Positions 30,906-45,200 of a stretch of 64,000 bases of DNA are shown here, in pieces. Every line of letters begins with the position of its first letter. Within the stretch, counting starts at the first letter, position 1. The translations under genes were made by a program, and so were the position numbers. Origin of the DNA: Metaphire vulgaris. Taxonomy: Eukaryota; Annelida; Clitellata; Crassiclitellata; Megascolecidae. The stretch is from NCBI GenBank assembly GCA_018105865.1, contig CM030862.1, positions 8,164,479-8,228,478 of the forward strand, given 5' to 3'. Below the pieces are notes generated by a model, which saw nothing but the letters and a program-made list of their open reading frames with translations, had not been told where the DNA came from and ran no database searches.

Positions 30906-33900
30906 TGTAAAGTTGATATGCTGTCGTCTGCAGACGTCTTCATTTTTCTGATTGTTGCATGTCTGGTCAACAGCATTATTTGCCCACCTGTTACTGAAAA
31001 ACCAGATGAAAATCTTCAAGATTCAAACATTGGGGAGGATGTGGTAAAATGTTCTAGTTAAATTACAGATGAGAAGATTGTTAATGAATTTACCTAAGGT
31101 GACCATATTTCTGGAAGCTAAATATTGGGTACCCTTTCTTCTCTCCAAAATCCCATTGCTTGCTTGGCAATCTCGTCTCATTTATTGTTGTTGTAATGGG
31201 GATTCCACATTCCATGACTTCATTAGATTCCTTTGACAAAGAGGTTTCCAAACCACCGACCGCGGGTAACTTGTGGCCCACCAATTCTCAGAAAGTGACC
31301 TGTGATGCCTAATTAAGTAGGTCTTCAAAGCGGCAATTTATATGAGGCAAAAACTTGATGTAAAATGAAAAACGGGACAAAGCGATATCCTGTTTTATAT
31401 AAGAAATTTCTCGGACAAACGCCAGAAGAGTGGGGGCGTCCCAGAAAAAATCTGAATGAGTGGTCACCTTAATCTTACTGTGTTGAGTCATTCAGTTGTA
31501 TAATCAAAACAGAGTAATTTCTTCTTGATAGCAGCTTCTCTAGCAACTGTAATGATTTTCATAGTGTTAATGGTCTTATGCAAATCTGTGGCTTTTCATT
31601 TATAGCATAGCCATAGGCTAACTTAGAATAATTATTGTGTACTTTACGATAATTTTACCATATAGTAAGATAGTTAACAATATTCTTGATATGGATTAAA
31701 ATTGTTACTGCTTTGATTTCATTATGTTCACTGTGAAGTATCAATTCTTAATACTAAGATGCTAACTTGCATTTATATCAGTCGACATCAATTTACCCCA
31801 AATACTACTGCATTTATTTTTAGGAATATGGGCTTCAGTATGAGAAATACCTCAAAGAGGTTGTTAGTGTTTTAGAATCAGATGAGGCTTTTAGGAAGAA
31901 GCTTCAAGAGTCAAATGAGACTGATATTAAGGTAATTTGGGTGACATTGTTAGTTGCCTAACAGCTTAAAAGTTCCCTGCATGGCCAACAGTTGCAAATG
32001 ATGGTCGTCTTGTAACTCTTGTTGTCGTTGCTTTCTTGTGGCTTTGGGAATGTTTGCCATCAATGTTGTTTTGTATATCGGAGTTTCTTCATGTTGACCG
32101 CTAGATAATTATCTGTGTTGAATACATGCCTGCAATATTAAAAATTTAATATTAAATATTTAATTTAAATCTTGTAAAAGATCTTCAGAATTATTTTTGC
32201 AATTTTATAAAATTAGAAATTCGCTATTGTGGAAACCAAGGCACAGTTTTGATAGAATTTTTATTGACTTGCATGTTTGTGGCATGAATTGTTATTATTT
32301 CTGTAGATCTGACCAAAAATTTTGCACTGACAATAAATGAATTTTAAGTAAAAGTAGCTTCACGTGCTTGAAGCCGATAAGATAATTCAAGACTTAACAT
32401 CTTTTTAAAAGTTTCAAATGAGAATTGTTTCACTGGGTTGCAAAGTTGAGCGAGATCTTGAGAGTTTTTTCATTTATTTGGCAATTTATTTGACTGAAAA
32501 TGCAGACAGCTGACAAGGAGATGCAGGAAAATTTTTAAAGTTTCATGTTACTTAACCCGTTAACTGGGCATCCCGAGTAACGCTCATCCATTTTACATTG
32601 AGTTACAAATAGTTGCCAGTTAAGGGGTTAAAGTGTGAACAAATGATGCTGTCAGAGTATGCAGATCTATGTTTTCCACAGAAATCAGCCAATGGACTTG
32701 TGCCGTTGGGGTTTGCATCTTTAAAACAATAACAATAGAGAAATTTGAAGGCTGTATTTTGATTGGTTTTGTGTAGATTGATCAGCTGTCCTACCAGAAA
32801 TATCTGCGTGAAGTGATAGCTTTGCTTATGTCAGATTCAGAATTTTCTCGGAGAACGGTTTATGCCAGTCAGAACATTTCACAGCAGGTTCAACGCTAAC
32901 TTCAGTTAAATATGTATGCATACAGGGCTGCCGAGAGAGGAGGCGCACAGGGGAGGGCAAATGCCCAGGGACCCAGTGATCTGTTTGGGGCCCGGGCAAG
33001 TTAGGTTAAGGTTAGAGTTAGGGTTTGGGCTAGGGTTACTAACTCTATAGACGTCAAAAGGCATTGCTTGCTGATGCCTACATGCAAAAAAGGTCATCAC
33101 CACTTTTTACTACTTGATTTATTCCTCCAGAGTCTTGAAAAGTCTGAGAAGCAAGAAATAAAAGAAAGGTTGTCACCAGATTTTAATCTTTCTAGGGGCC
33201 CCGTGGCTACTCTGCCCAGGAGCCCAGAATTTCTCTCGGCAGCCCTGTATTCATGTACAGTATATTCATATTTTGAAATGTGTCACATTCACTAGAGTCA
33301 CCCTGGATTCAACTGGGTCACTGCACATTTGGCTGCTTCCATTTTGTAGTTGTTGATCATATCAGCATTTACAAAATTTAGCTACTTCTGTGTGTGTGTG
33401 TGTTTGTGTTTGTGTATGTGAGTGAGTATGTGTGTGTGTGTGTGCTTGAGAAATTAACAATTCATAGCATGTAACAGAACATTGGAAGTAAGCTGGAGAA
33501 GCCTTGCTCAGAAACTGTTATTTCTTTGAACTTGAGCCAACATGCAAGTCCCAATCTTGGACCAAAGTGCCATTAGGATCAAGTCTGAAGTTTTCACAGA
33601 CCATTTTTCAATCCATCATGTTTGCATAAATGCATTACATTCAGTTCAATGAGTCACAGATCTCAGCGGCCACTTCAATCTTGTCTCTGGGTAATTCTGA
33701 TAAAGTGACGTATTATTCTTATGCAGTTATAACTTATGTAGCGGAAATAATAATAATTATAACCTTAGCAGCCATTTGATAATTAATTTGTAGTTATTGG
33801 ACAGCTCATGACATGTAGGGTCGCCTTTTGAAGAAGGGTAAGTTGTATTCTCTCACCCTGACCATCTATTCTGCCCTTCTCAAATCCACCACAAGCTCAA

Positions 33901-36900
33901 CTACCTAACCCATGTATCTCACTTAACCCCCTTTCCCACCACATTGGTCACTAGCCAGTCCAGCCTATCCAACATGTCCAAGACCACTTCAAGCTTTCAC
34001 GTCCAAATCAATAAATTGTTTGAAAATCCAGACCAGGGGTGATGACCTCTTTTTGCTTGTCAGGCTTTTCATGATAGATGATTTGCCCATGAAAAAATGG
34101 ACCCCCTGCTAAAAATGTGTTCCAACTTACCTGATCCAGACTGAATTTTCATGCTGAATTTTTGTGTTTTTTTTCAGAAAGTTTGTTTATAACATAATTT
34201 ATAACATATATGCTTATTATATTTTACTGTAGACTTTTGCACTTCATACTTTCCCAGTTAATTTTCCTGCTTTTTGTAGCATTTGCCTATTAAATTTTAA
34301 TCGCAAAAATTTCCCAATGAAAAATTTCTACCGAATTTTGTGGCATAAAATGGCCCCATCGGTCTTTTGTTGACTAGCTGCTCTGACTTATGTGGCAGCT
34401 GTCTCTGTTTTATTGCAGCAGCAGTAGTAGCTTGCAGAGGGGAAATGTGGCCTTGGGTGCCAACCAGAGGCGGGTGTCAAAATTGACCTGGCGACCTTTT
34501 TTTATGGAGGTGCCGAAAAATGTTGGGCCCCAGGCGCCCACCACTCTCTGCACGCCACGGTGCAGCAGTTGCATTATGTAAAGTGAAAAACATATTTTGC
34601 ATAGGACTTGGTAATATTTCAAGACTTTTTAATTTGTACATATTCAGTGCATTATGGAAATTCAGTGTTTTTGACTGTATATTAATTGACTGATGTTTAA
34701 TTGCTTTTAGTCCTTATTTATGTATTTATTATTAAAATGATTTGATTTGTACTGGAGATACTGTATTCCTGTAGTTGTGTACATTTATACCTATGAGTGA
34801 TGCTTGCCATTTTCATCTTGCTTGTAGGATACATAATTCTCCTAAAGGCCTTTTTACTGTCTATTTTAGTTGTACATTATGTGAGTGGGCATTATATGCT
34901 TTAATATTTGGTGATGGTTAACATAGTGCATGTGGCTTTGGAGACCAAATTCTCAAGGCTATGACTTTCATGCATGTTATACTTCAATCATTAGTCAATA
35001 TTAAATTAAAGTCTTGGTTTATAGGCCTATGACTAGATTTTTACAAATTTATAGAGGTGCAATGTTCTGATGGGTTTTGATGAATGTAATTGTGTTAAGT
35101 TAGCTATAGGTTTAAATTTTATCTGCAGGCTGTATTAAAATAATATCAAATGATTAAAATGAAATTTGTCAGATAAAATATTTGCATGCAACTGTAAAAA
35201 CAGGCCAGAAGCTTTGAGATCCATTTTGCTTGCCGTACCAACAGCCTGAATTTTCTCTGTTTTGGTATTTCAGTTCTTCCTATCTCTTTCAATCGGCATA
35301 TCTCTTTTTCAATTAGCATTTATTTTGAATTAAACAATTGTCTGATGTTAAAACTTAATAGCGGTCTTATTTTTCTAAAACTGTCTCTTCTTGCTATGTA
35401 TTACTATCCACATTGATGACAAAGATTTAACATTCATCACTTGATGAGCTATCTAGATTGCACAGACATATTTCATGTCGCATTTGCTTCTGTCTGACAG
35501 TGCCAGATCGTCTGGTCTTAAATTTAAGTTGCTGTTTCACTGGTGTATAAATAATTATTGACTTGAGTGTGGAAATTTCAAATTTAGAGCGGAGAGATAG
35601 CCAAACATCTCGACTTTGTCGGCCATGGCATTCGAACAAAACTCGACGAGTTGAAGAGAAAAGAACTCGATCGCTTGAGGTCCATCATGAGGCTGCAAAG
35701 TCAGTTCCTATCTGGTAACTAACTTTATGGTGATGTTGAATTTATTTGCAGCTTTTGAGCTTGAAAAAGTGTCATCCCTCCACAAGATATATATTGAATT
35801 TGGCGGTGTTTGTGTGAAGTCTCCAGATGTTTTTTCCATTCATGCTTGACTAGCCATGTGATTATATGTGTATATATATAGATCTTTGTAGATTTTCTGA
35901 TAGTATATTGCCTTGACAGTTTGTAGGCTGTTGTAATCTGTTTTACACTCATGTTTGTGTGTGTGTGTGTGTGTTTGTGTGTGTATCTGTGTTTATGTGT
36001 GTATATTTGATTTGACCAGTGCACTTTTGCAACTTTAGGATCATGCTTTTAAACCCCTTAACCGGGCGTGATGGCTCAGAGCCATCCAGTTTACATTGAG
36101 TTACAGATTTATTCCCCAGTTAAGGGGTTAAAGGAAGTGCTCTGATGAATACACAACTTAATTGCTAATCAATGTCCATACTGTTGTGCTATTACATTAC
36201 CTATAAAGGTGCTTGCATGTTTTCTTCTTTTTGGTTATGTTCTTGCAAGCACTGTAAGTTGGTCATCTGGTAAAAAAATTAAACTGTATTTGTGGTAAAA
36301 TATTGGTCTTTATGCAAAGAACGTGTTTATCTTTAGCTGTTTTTCTCTTGCATTTGTGATGTTATCTTTACTACTATATTTGATATGTGCTAGCATAAGT
36401 CTTTGTCTTGTTTGCCTTTTTTTATTAGCACTCTGGTTTCTCATGACCCTGTTCACTCCAGTTTTATTGTCTTTTTGCATTTATGTTTGGTTTCCTCTTG
36501 TAGAAATTGCTAATTGGCTGGCAGAAAGAGTTACTTTTGTTAGCTTTTTCTTAAACCAGGAGTCTCCAAAGTACGGCCCGCGGGCCTGATACGACCCGCC
36601 AAGACCTTTAATCTGGCCCGTGGCAAGAAATGAGGATGAGGATCACGCGTAAATCTTTTATGGGAATCTCTTTTTTCGCCATCTGTGTCATAGAGACACA
36701 GACTTCAATTATAACTTGCTTCAACTTTCAGCTGTCTTATTCTTACCATAGTATATATTGGCTATGCTATCACACTGACTCAGTCATCACCAATTTCATG
36801 ATTTCCCAAGGAAAATTGAATCTGAATTTCCAGACTACCTTACCAAACTTTAGTGAGATGGTTTAGTTGTGGGAAAGCCATGATTCAATTTTTGATCTTC

Positions 36901-39142
36901 GAAGTGAGGTTGAAATATTCTTAAATGACAGGAACCATCCACTGGTGTTGCTAACAGAAAGCGAATAGCTTTGGAAATTAACATTTCCAGCAGATCTATT
37001 CATGCATCTTAATGATTTTAATATTCGAATACATGGTCAAAGAGCATTCATCAGTGATTTGTACCTCAGCAATAAATAGTCTGTTATTGTCTGTTATTCA
37101 TTCATTGTATGCTGTATTCTAATAAATTTAATTCCTTGTGCATGTGGCCAGCGGAGCCGTCAGAAGTCAGCAACGTGGCACGCGGCTGAAAAGCTTGACC
37201 ATTGACTTAAAGCGATTTATTATTCATTGTTTTTAGGCCAGGGTTTGCCTTTGCCGAATTCTGAGGTTCTCATTCAAGCCCTTGAGAAAGAGAGACTGTT
37301 AGCCCACCTGGACCACAACAACCCGCACAGCTTTGAAGTGTCGGATCTGGCAAAACTCATTCAGCAGGTTCAGTCTTCACAAAGTATAGATCCATGTGTA
37401 GATTAAATTGATCGCTGTGTGTTGCCGCTTCAATAACAGTATTTGCATTTGTAGAAAATTGGGTTTTACTTGACATTAAAAGGTGCTGTTCGTGATGAGG
37501 TTTCAAGGTGGTTTCACGATCTACAATATAAACTTTCTGACATCCTAGTCTGCAGTTAAATAATCTGGTCTTCTTGTGATATTTCTTTTCTTAAAGCCAA
37601 CCTGAGCCAATAGAGTTTGTTAGAGTTTAGAGTGAGATCTTATTTCTTGCTCTTTATATGACAACAAGTAATGTTCCTCGACTGCTTTTGCAGAGAAGTA
37701 TTTCTGTTGTTTACTTTTCTAGTTTCAGTCTTAGAACATTTCGATTATGGCTTATTGTTTCTATTTGAAATGGTTCTTCTCAGAAGATTGAGTATTCTGT
37801 TAACTGTAGGCATCTAAAGACTTGGAAGATATTGATAAGAAACGACGAAATGAATTTAAAAAGTATGAAATGGAAAAAGAGGTTACGAGATTGGAACAGT
37901 TAAACAAACTGGATGAAAAAGAACGCGCAGAAGCGGAAAAGAAGTTTCAGGAAATGCAGCAGAAACACGGGGATCATCCAAAACTTCATCATCCAGTTAG
38001 TTGAATAAATCTATGGCCTCAACATTCCACTTTAGTCTCATAGTTTGAATGCAGAATCCATTCGGTGTATAGCAGTATTAATTTTCTGAGGCTAGGCTGA
38101 GATACTTAGGGGCGTGGCAACCACACACCTTTAGAAGAAGTTGTTATGAAAAGCATGGCAGTGTGAGGGTTAACTGAAATATAGTGTATTTTTTCAGATT
38201 TCTTCTGCATGATTATTAGTTTTTGCAGTAGAAATGATGACTGGATAATGGATATAATGATAGGGTTTTGTTTCATTTTTTTAAATTTATGTACCGGTAT
38301 GTACTGTTTTAGGGCAATGAGGCTCAGCTGAAGGAGGTTTGGGAAGAAAGTGATGGATTAAATAAGGAAGAGTTTGATCCCAGAACTTTTTTTATTTACA
38401 TGGTATGCAGACTGACATATTTATAGTTTCTCTTCTGATTTTTGATAAACATTTTAGTGATTGGTAATGTTATGGTCTAAATTCTGTGAATGTTTAAAAA
38501 TGTAATGTTTCTATAGGTGATGCATTAGGGGTGTGGTGGAGTAGTGGTGGGGTTCTTGCAATGCGTTCGAAAGGTCACCAGTTCGATTCTGATCCTAGCC
38601 ACTGCCTAGTGTCCTTGGACAAGTTCTTCACTCTAATTGTATGCAAGGAAGGCAATGGGGAAACCACCTCATTATTGCTCCCCAGGTGCTGAAAAACTGG
38701 ATAGAGTGAACCTTGGGGCAGAGAACTCAACCAGATGCCTAGTTATGGCTTAAAGTCAGATTATGTGGCATTATATTTTGGTGGATGTAGGTGATAATTT
38801 TGGTGGTGTAGGATGATAATTTTGCTGAATTATTGACCAATTTGTACCCTTTAAAACTTTTCTATAGATACCAACAGTGATGGTGTCCTGGACCAATCTG
38901 AAATTGAGGCTTTGTTTCAGAAAGAGGTAAATGATTGTATCATTTTATTCAAAGCTAAATTATTTGACTTGCATATGGAATTAAATATAATATAAGATTT
39001 GTGTAATAATGGAAGATAGTGTGAACAATGTTGCCAATCTTAGGAATATGATACAAGGACCTTATTTGCTTGTCAAGACATTTTGGGGAGAAGTTGGAGG
39101 TACAATCCCTCTTTTTCCCCAGGTGCTGGCAACCCCTTTATT

Positions 39143-39191
<49 letters not shown>

Positions 39192-39224
39192 AATTATATA
39201 TAGAGATAGAAATTATAGAGATAA

Positions 39225-39273
<49 letters not shown>

Positions 39274-42200
39274 GAACAACCACAAATCAATGACTTCATC
39301 AAGAGAAGAGGATGGAATTGGTAGGTCAAATTCTGAAGATAGATGACAACAGAAACCCCAAAATGAATCATCAAATACAAACCAGAATGGAAAAGAGCAG
39401 CGGGAAGACCAAAAGGAAGATGGATAGATTGTCTTGACGAGGACCTCAAAGCCAGTGAAATGCCTATTTACGGGAAGACAGAAGCAAGGACAGGGATTGA
39501 CTCATTAGGAAATAGCCAGAGACTGAGGATGATGGAAGGATGTCATGGAGAAATCAGTGGCTGAAAACAGCCAAAGGATGACGACATGGCATTTATAAGT
39601 TTTCTGTTTATTTGTTTGATTTGCAGTTGGACAAGGTCTACAATCCTTACTTACCAGAGGATGACATGACCGAACGATATGAGGAGATGAACCGCATGAG
39701 GGAGCATGTGATGAATGAAGTTGACAAGAACAAGGACAAGATGGTCAGTTTGGATGAGTTTCTCGAAAGCACAAAGAAGGAGGAGTTCAAACAAGATGAA
39801 GAGTGGCAGGTGATTTCACGTTCACATTCTCTGTTCTGTGTTGTTACTTTGAAAGTTTTAAAACCGATTCAAATGAGCGGAGTATCGTTATTTCTAAATC
39901 ACTAATTATCAGAAGCTTAATTTTCTTCACAAAAGATTTCCCAAAGCTGATTTGTTGCGGTGGATATTTGTAAGGTTTCTTGCATGGAGGCTTTTCGTAA
40001 TGCATTTAATTGCATGAAAGTTGTTCATACCCTCGTTCTTTAGCTTATTTTGAACAATGAACAAATTCTTAGTTTATGCATATCTGGAAAGATGGAACAT
40101 TGTGACAGACTAGCTAAATTGTGTCTGATTCATCTCTTTATTTTGGAATGTAGTGATTGTTGACTATTGACCTGAATCTTTAATTATTTGGATTTGATGT
40201 GCCATCGGTTGATGCTCCTGTGCATTATGAAGTGGCGCTATAGAAGTTTAAGATTAGATTAGATTAGATGAGTAAATGAAATGGATAACAAACACACTCA
40301 CATGTAAATGCACATCTTGATTTCAAAGCTGTTTCGCTCTGGTTATTCTTTCATTCTCATATCACAAGCGAGTTATGTTGTTCTCATTTTTATTCTATCC
40401 AATTTTTCTTTCAGACTTTGTGGCAAATGCTATAGTTTCATTATGATACATATATCATGTTGCTTTTCACACAAGCCTCATAAATGTGACATATGATATA
40501 TAATTATTAGCGTCTCTATTGCATATTATAGTACTGGCTGTCCACATTTCATTTATGAGTCATTGTCACAAGCCCAGCTCCACCATTGACACATGATATA
40601 TTTAAAATACACCAGATGGTGTGCGCTCTTTTCCACCTTGCTCCATTCATCTGAGCTTGCCAATGTCTTGTTGTATCAAATATATTTAATGGTAAAAATA
40701 CATACGACTCTACCCGTTGACATCCTAGAGACTTGATTCTAGCTGTGACCTAATTACGGCCTGCCACCTGGTGTTCATAGCTAGAAATATGAGATCGTAT
40801 AATACATTTAGAGCAAGACCTTTAAACTGCCAATTGTTATTCTCATGTTATGAATTATGGCATCGTATATTATGCATAAATTCCTATAAAGCGGAATTTA
40901 TAAGTAGAATTGCTTTCCTATCTGACACATGTGATTCGGTCCAAAATGAGCCATTTGATTTTTCTCATATACATTATACTGAGTTGTTTTAATCTGTGTG
41001 CCATTTGTTACCCCAGGTGGTACTGTGTTTGACCTGTTTCCAGGGTGCGATTTGTAGGGGGAAGGGGGAATCTTCCCCCCCACTGCCCAACTACATCCCC
41101 CCTACTGCTACATCCCACACAGCTACATCCCCCACTGCTACATTTCCCCAACAACTACATCCCCCAAGCTCAACATGCCCCCACTGCTCCAGAACACAAA
41201 TCGCACTCTGAGGTTGTTTCGCGAAATGAAGTGTTATATAAATTCTTACTATTAAGTATATTTGGTTATACAGTAATAACCCATTTTCCCACCCATATCC
41301 GCCCGGCGTTCTATTTTGGCGAGGGGCAGGGCGGCCACATAATGAGGGCAAGTCAATCGAGTACCGGTAATCCATTACAGAGCAGTGTTAAACTGTATGT
41401 CTACCCTTCAGTCATAATGCTGTAGGGCTACAGTACGGTGGGCCTATATTGCAGGCATTAGCACATGCACAGTTCAGATGAGCATTGTTACAATAGTTAT
41501 TCAAAAGGCGAGTATGGAGTAGGCCAGCGTAAGTACTCCTTAATAGTAGCCTGTCTTTGAGAAGCTAAATGCATGGATTCCACCCTGCGTTTAACAGCTG
41601 GCAGCGACTGCATGTCATCTGGGATGGCCAGGTCTGATTGTTCAAAGTTGGCAAGAAAACGAAGGGCGAGATAACCGGGTTTGACTGTATGTTAATGTTA
41701 ATATCCTGGATCATGTACCACTCTCACACAGCATCGTCATTCTGAGCAACTGGACCCTCTGTCTGGAATTGGTTGTCTCCATCTACTTATGCCTCTCTTC
41801 TTACTCCCCACGCTCAGTCCATCGTGAAGACTATGAGTATCATTTTCTTATCAAGCTACTCTAAAGCCAGGAGCGCCTCAAATTGGTGTTATAAAAGGCA
41901 CTGTATAAGTCCTTTATTTCACTACTGGTAGTCTCATGATGAAGAACGAATAATCTATGCTCAGTATCCTATGTCTTATCTATCCTTTAATGTCTAGTGA
42001 TATCTAAGGTATCCAGATATCCAGAACATTGATCGTTGTAGGATATACTGTTTGTTTTTTTAGTTGTAAGGTGTCCTAGTAGTACTTGTACGATATGCCA
42101 CCATAATCAGTTCATGATTATTATTATTATTATTATTATTATTAAGGTGTGGTATTTATTGAGTCCAAATGTTGGCACCACTTGATATTGCTGAGTGGAG

Positions 42201-45200
42201 ACATCGCCTGTACTGTGTACACATCTCGTGCTGCCTGATGGAGGCCACTGAAATTAAGAAAATATCGGATTGAAAGTTTAAAAGCAATGCACTATAACCT
42301 TAAGTCAGTTTTTGAATTGATGTTTTATACTGGTGTAGATATATTCATCTGAATTCTTGAATTAATTTTAATGGTTGCGCTCATGCATCGTATACCACCA
42401 TAGACTGTCACCCGTTTGTCCGGCCGGATACCCTGGATTTGACCTGGATCTTTAATGATTGGGATTTGGTGTGCCATCAGTTGATGCTCCTGTGCATTAT
42501 GAAGTGGCGCTATAGAAGTTTAAGATTAGATTAGACTTTTGTTTCTTTATTTTAACTATTTTGGTTTTTTAATTTATTTAATTCTTTTATTATAAAGTAA
42601 AAAGGCATGTAAAACAAAGATTGTTTCTGATTTTTTATTAGACACTTGAAAAAGAGAAAGTTTACAGCGATAGCGAATTGGAGGAATTTCGAAAGCAGTA
42701 CAAAGAACACGCAAGGCAGCAACAAATTAAGGTTTAAAATATGAAAAAAACTGGAAACCATTTTTAATTTGATTGTTCTGTCATGTTATTTTTGCATGTG
42801 CTGAACCTGTACCTGATTGCTGAAACTGAGTGAATAAATGTTATATGGTTAAGTTACTTAACCCCTTGACTGCAACATGGAAATGTTTTCTCTGCTCTAC
42901 TTACATCTGGGCACTAAACTTGCCAGACATCACTGATGTCACGTGGTTTCCAGCCAGGCATCGCTGCTCACTTGTCAAAAAATATCTATTCAATACTATG
43001 GACTTCAGGCAATTCACTACTGCAGCCAATCAGAAAAATTGCACACTGAATAAAGTTAGCATTGAATTGCCACTACTGTACTTGTAAACACTGATGAAAT
43101 GGCTGTATAAAGAGAGAAAACCATAGTGGGATGAGTAGAGATTGATAATCTCCAAGATATTTGGAGACTAGATTTAAAATGTCCATCACTTTTCCTTCTG
43201 ACTGATCTCTGGAATGACCTGGTCTTTTGCGGATGGATTTGAAGTACCTACCATCGATTGATACCCTTGGGTATTAGAACTGGTGCTATAGAAGTGCATA
43301 ATTATTATTATTATTATTATTGTCATTATTATTACTGGTATTTATACGAGAGTCATTTTTGGCCGAAAGGTTGCAAGGAGTAATATGGCAGTATGTACAA
43401 TATGCAGTACCGGTATGTATATACATATGCAGTATGTATGTATACAATAGGCAGTATGTATGTCTCATGTACAAATAGTGTGCATGGATGTTGCCTTTGT
43501 CAAGGTCTTTGTCTTTGTCAAGTTGGAAGTGGGAATTTTATGATACTGTTGGCTGACTGCTAACATTTCTGAAGTTTCAGGATTTTTTCCAGATGAAATG
43601 CCAGATAAGCGTCACTGGGGTCTTTTATCAGGGGCTTGTAGTTGTACAGTATTAGTACAGAGTTTATTACATTACTTTGTTAAAGTTTTCTTGTTTGTTA
43701 CTTGACCATTACTGCTTGTTTATTTTTAAATTTCTGTTTAGATTATCTTGTAGATGGTAAAATTAACTTTAATTTAAATTTGGTATTTTCTATTTATGTC
43801 TTTAATTTAGCAAATAATAAGGGATAGAGTTTATGATGTGGAGAATCGATTAGACCAACCTGTCAAGGTGATGCAACAACAGCCGAACAACATCAATGCT
43901 GATGATCACCGCCAACGAGGTTCATACTCATCTTAAAAATTCTCTTCTTGTTTCCTTAGGTTACTGATTTCAACACATCTATATAATTCTATCTCATGTA
44001 TTAATTGAGCAGAGCTGTAGCTACAGGGGTAGGGGGGCAAGCTGCCCCGGGTGCCGACTGGTGGGGGGGCGCATTTTGGAGGTTAAAAATATATAAAAAA
44101 CAACTGTGCCGAATAAAAGAAAACGGTCTTTTGTGAAAAAAAGTCATCAGCCCGAAAATGAATAACTAAACTTCATGACGATTTTTTAAAAAAAGGTCAT
44201 CGCCGTATTTAGAGGCGCAAAATGTAAATCTTGCCCCGGGCGCCGAAAATCCTAGCTACGGCTCTGTAATTGAGAGATTAATACATTTATTTTAATACAG
44301 TCTGAAATTCAAGACTGAGTGAGGCATGAATTTTGAACAATTTTACTTGCCTAAGCCATTTCACTCTTAGTGTTGCTTAAGTTATTTGTGCAATTTCAGA
44401 TTTGTTACAAGCATTCTATAACATTTTTCTATTTTTCTTGTTTGCTTGTTCATCAAAAATTTATTTCCTCATTCAGTTACTACCAGTATTCTATTCTGTT
44501 TTGTTTATAAGTTCTAACTATATTGTATGGTTTCAGTTTAATTGTGTGATCATGGTAAGCAATTACAATCATATTTGGTTTGCTTTTCTTTAATTGGAGT
44601 TATTTTAAAATGAGTCACTAAGTTATAAAATTTTCTATTACATATACGGTCGGATTTGTTTGATTTAAATTACCTCACAAATAGGTGTTGAAAATTATAC
44701 AGTTTACATAAACAGATAACTGATAGTGGGTACTTAATATTTTGCTGAAAACTAATTACCAGTTTGTAAAAATATGTGAAGATCTTTGAATGAATAGTGT
44801 ATTTTGAGATTTATTTGTTGAGTGGATAAATATGGTGACTCAAGTTAATTGGGCAAATTATGTGAAATTATATGTATGTGTAATGTGCTGAAATGTCCTT
44901 TTTATCATTCTCTTTAAATGATTGACCATTTTTTTGACCATTTTGAAATTTTAAAGCGCTTAAAATTATTCCAGGTGTGTGTGTGTGTTTGAAAATAAAT
45001 TGATTTATGTCGAATGTTTGGTACGGCTCTTTTAAAAATGAAGTCTAATATATTTTGTTATTATGTATGGCATATGTAAATGTTGATTGGATAAAAGTGT
45101 TATTTGATTTTAATGATTTGAGATTTTTGAAATAGCTCTATTTATTTGGGATTTTTGTTCCTTGCATGCTGAGCACGGCTAATCGTTATCAATAATCCCA

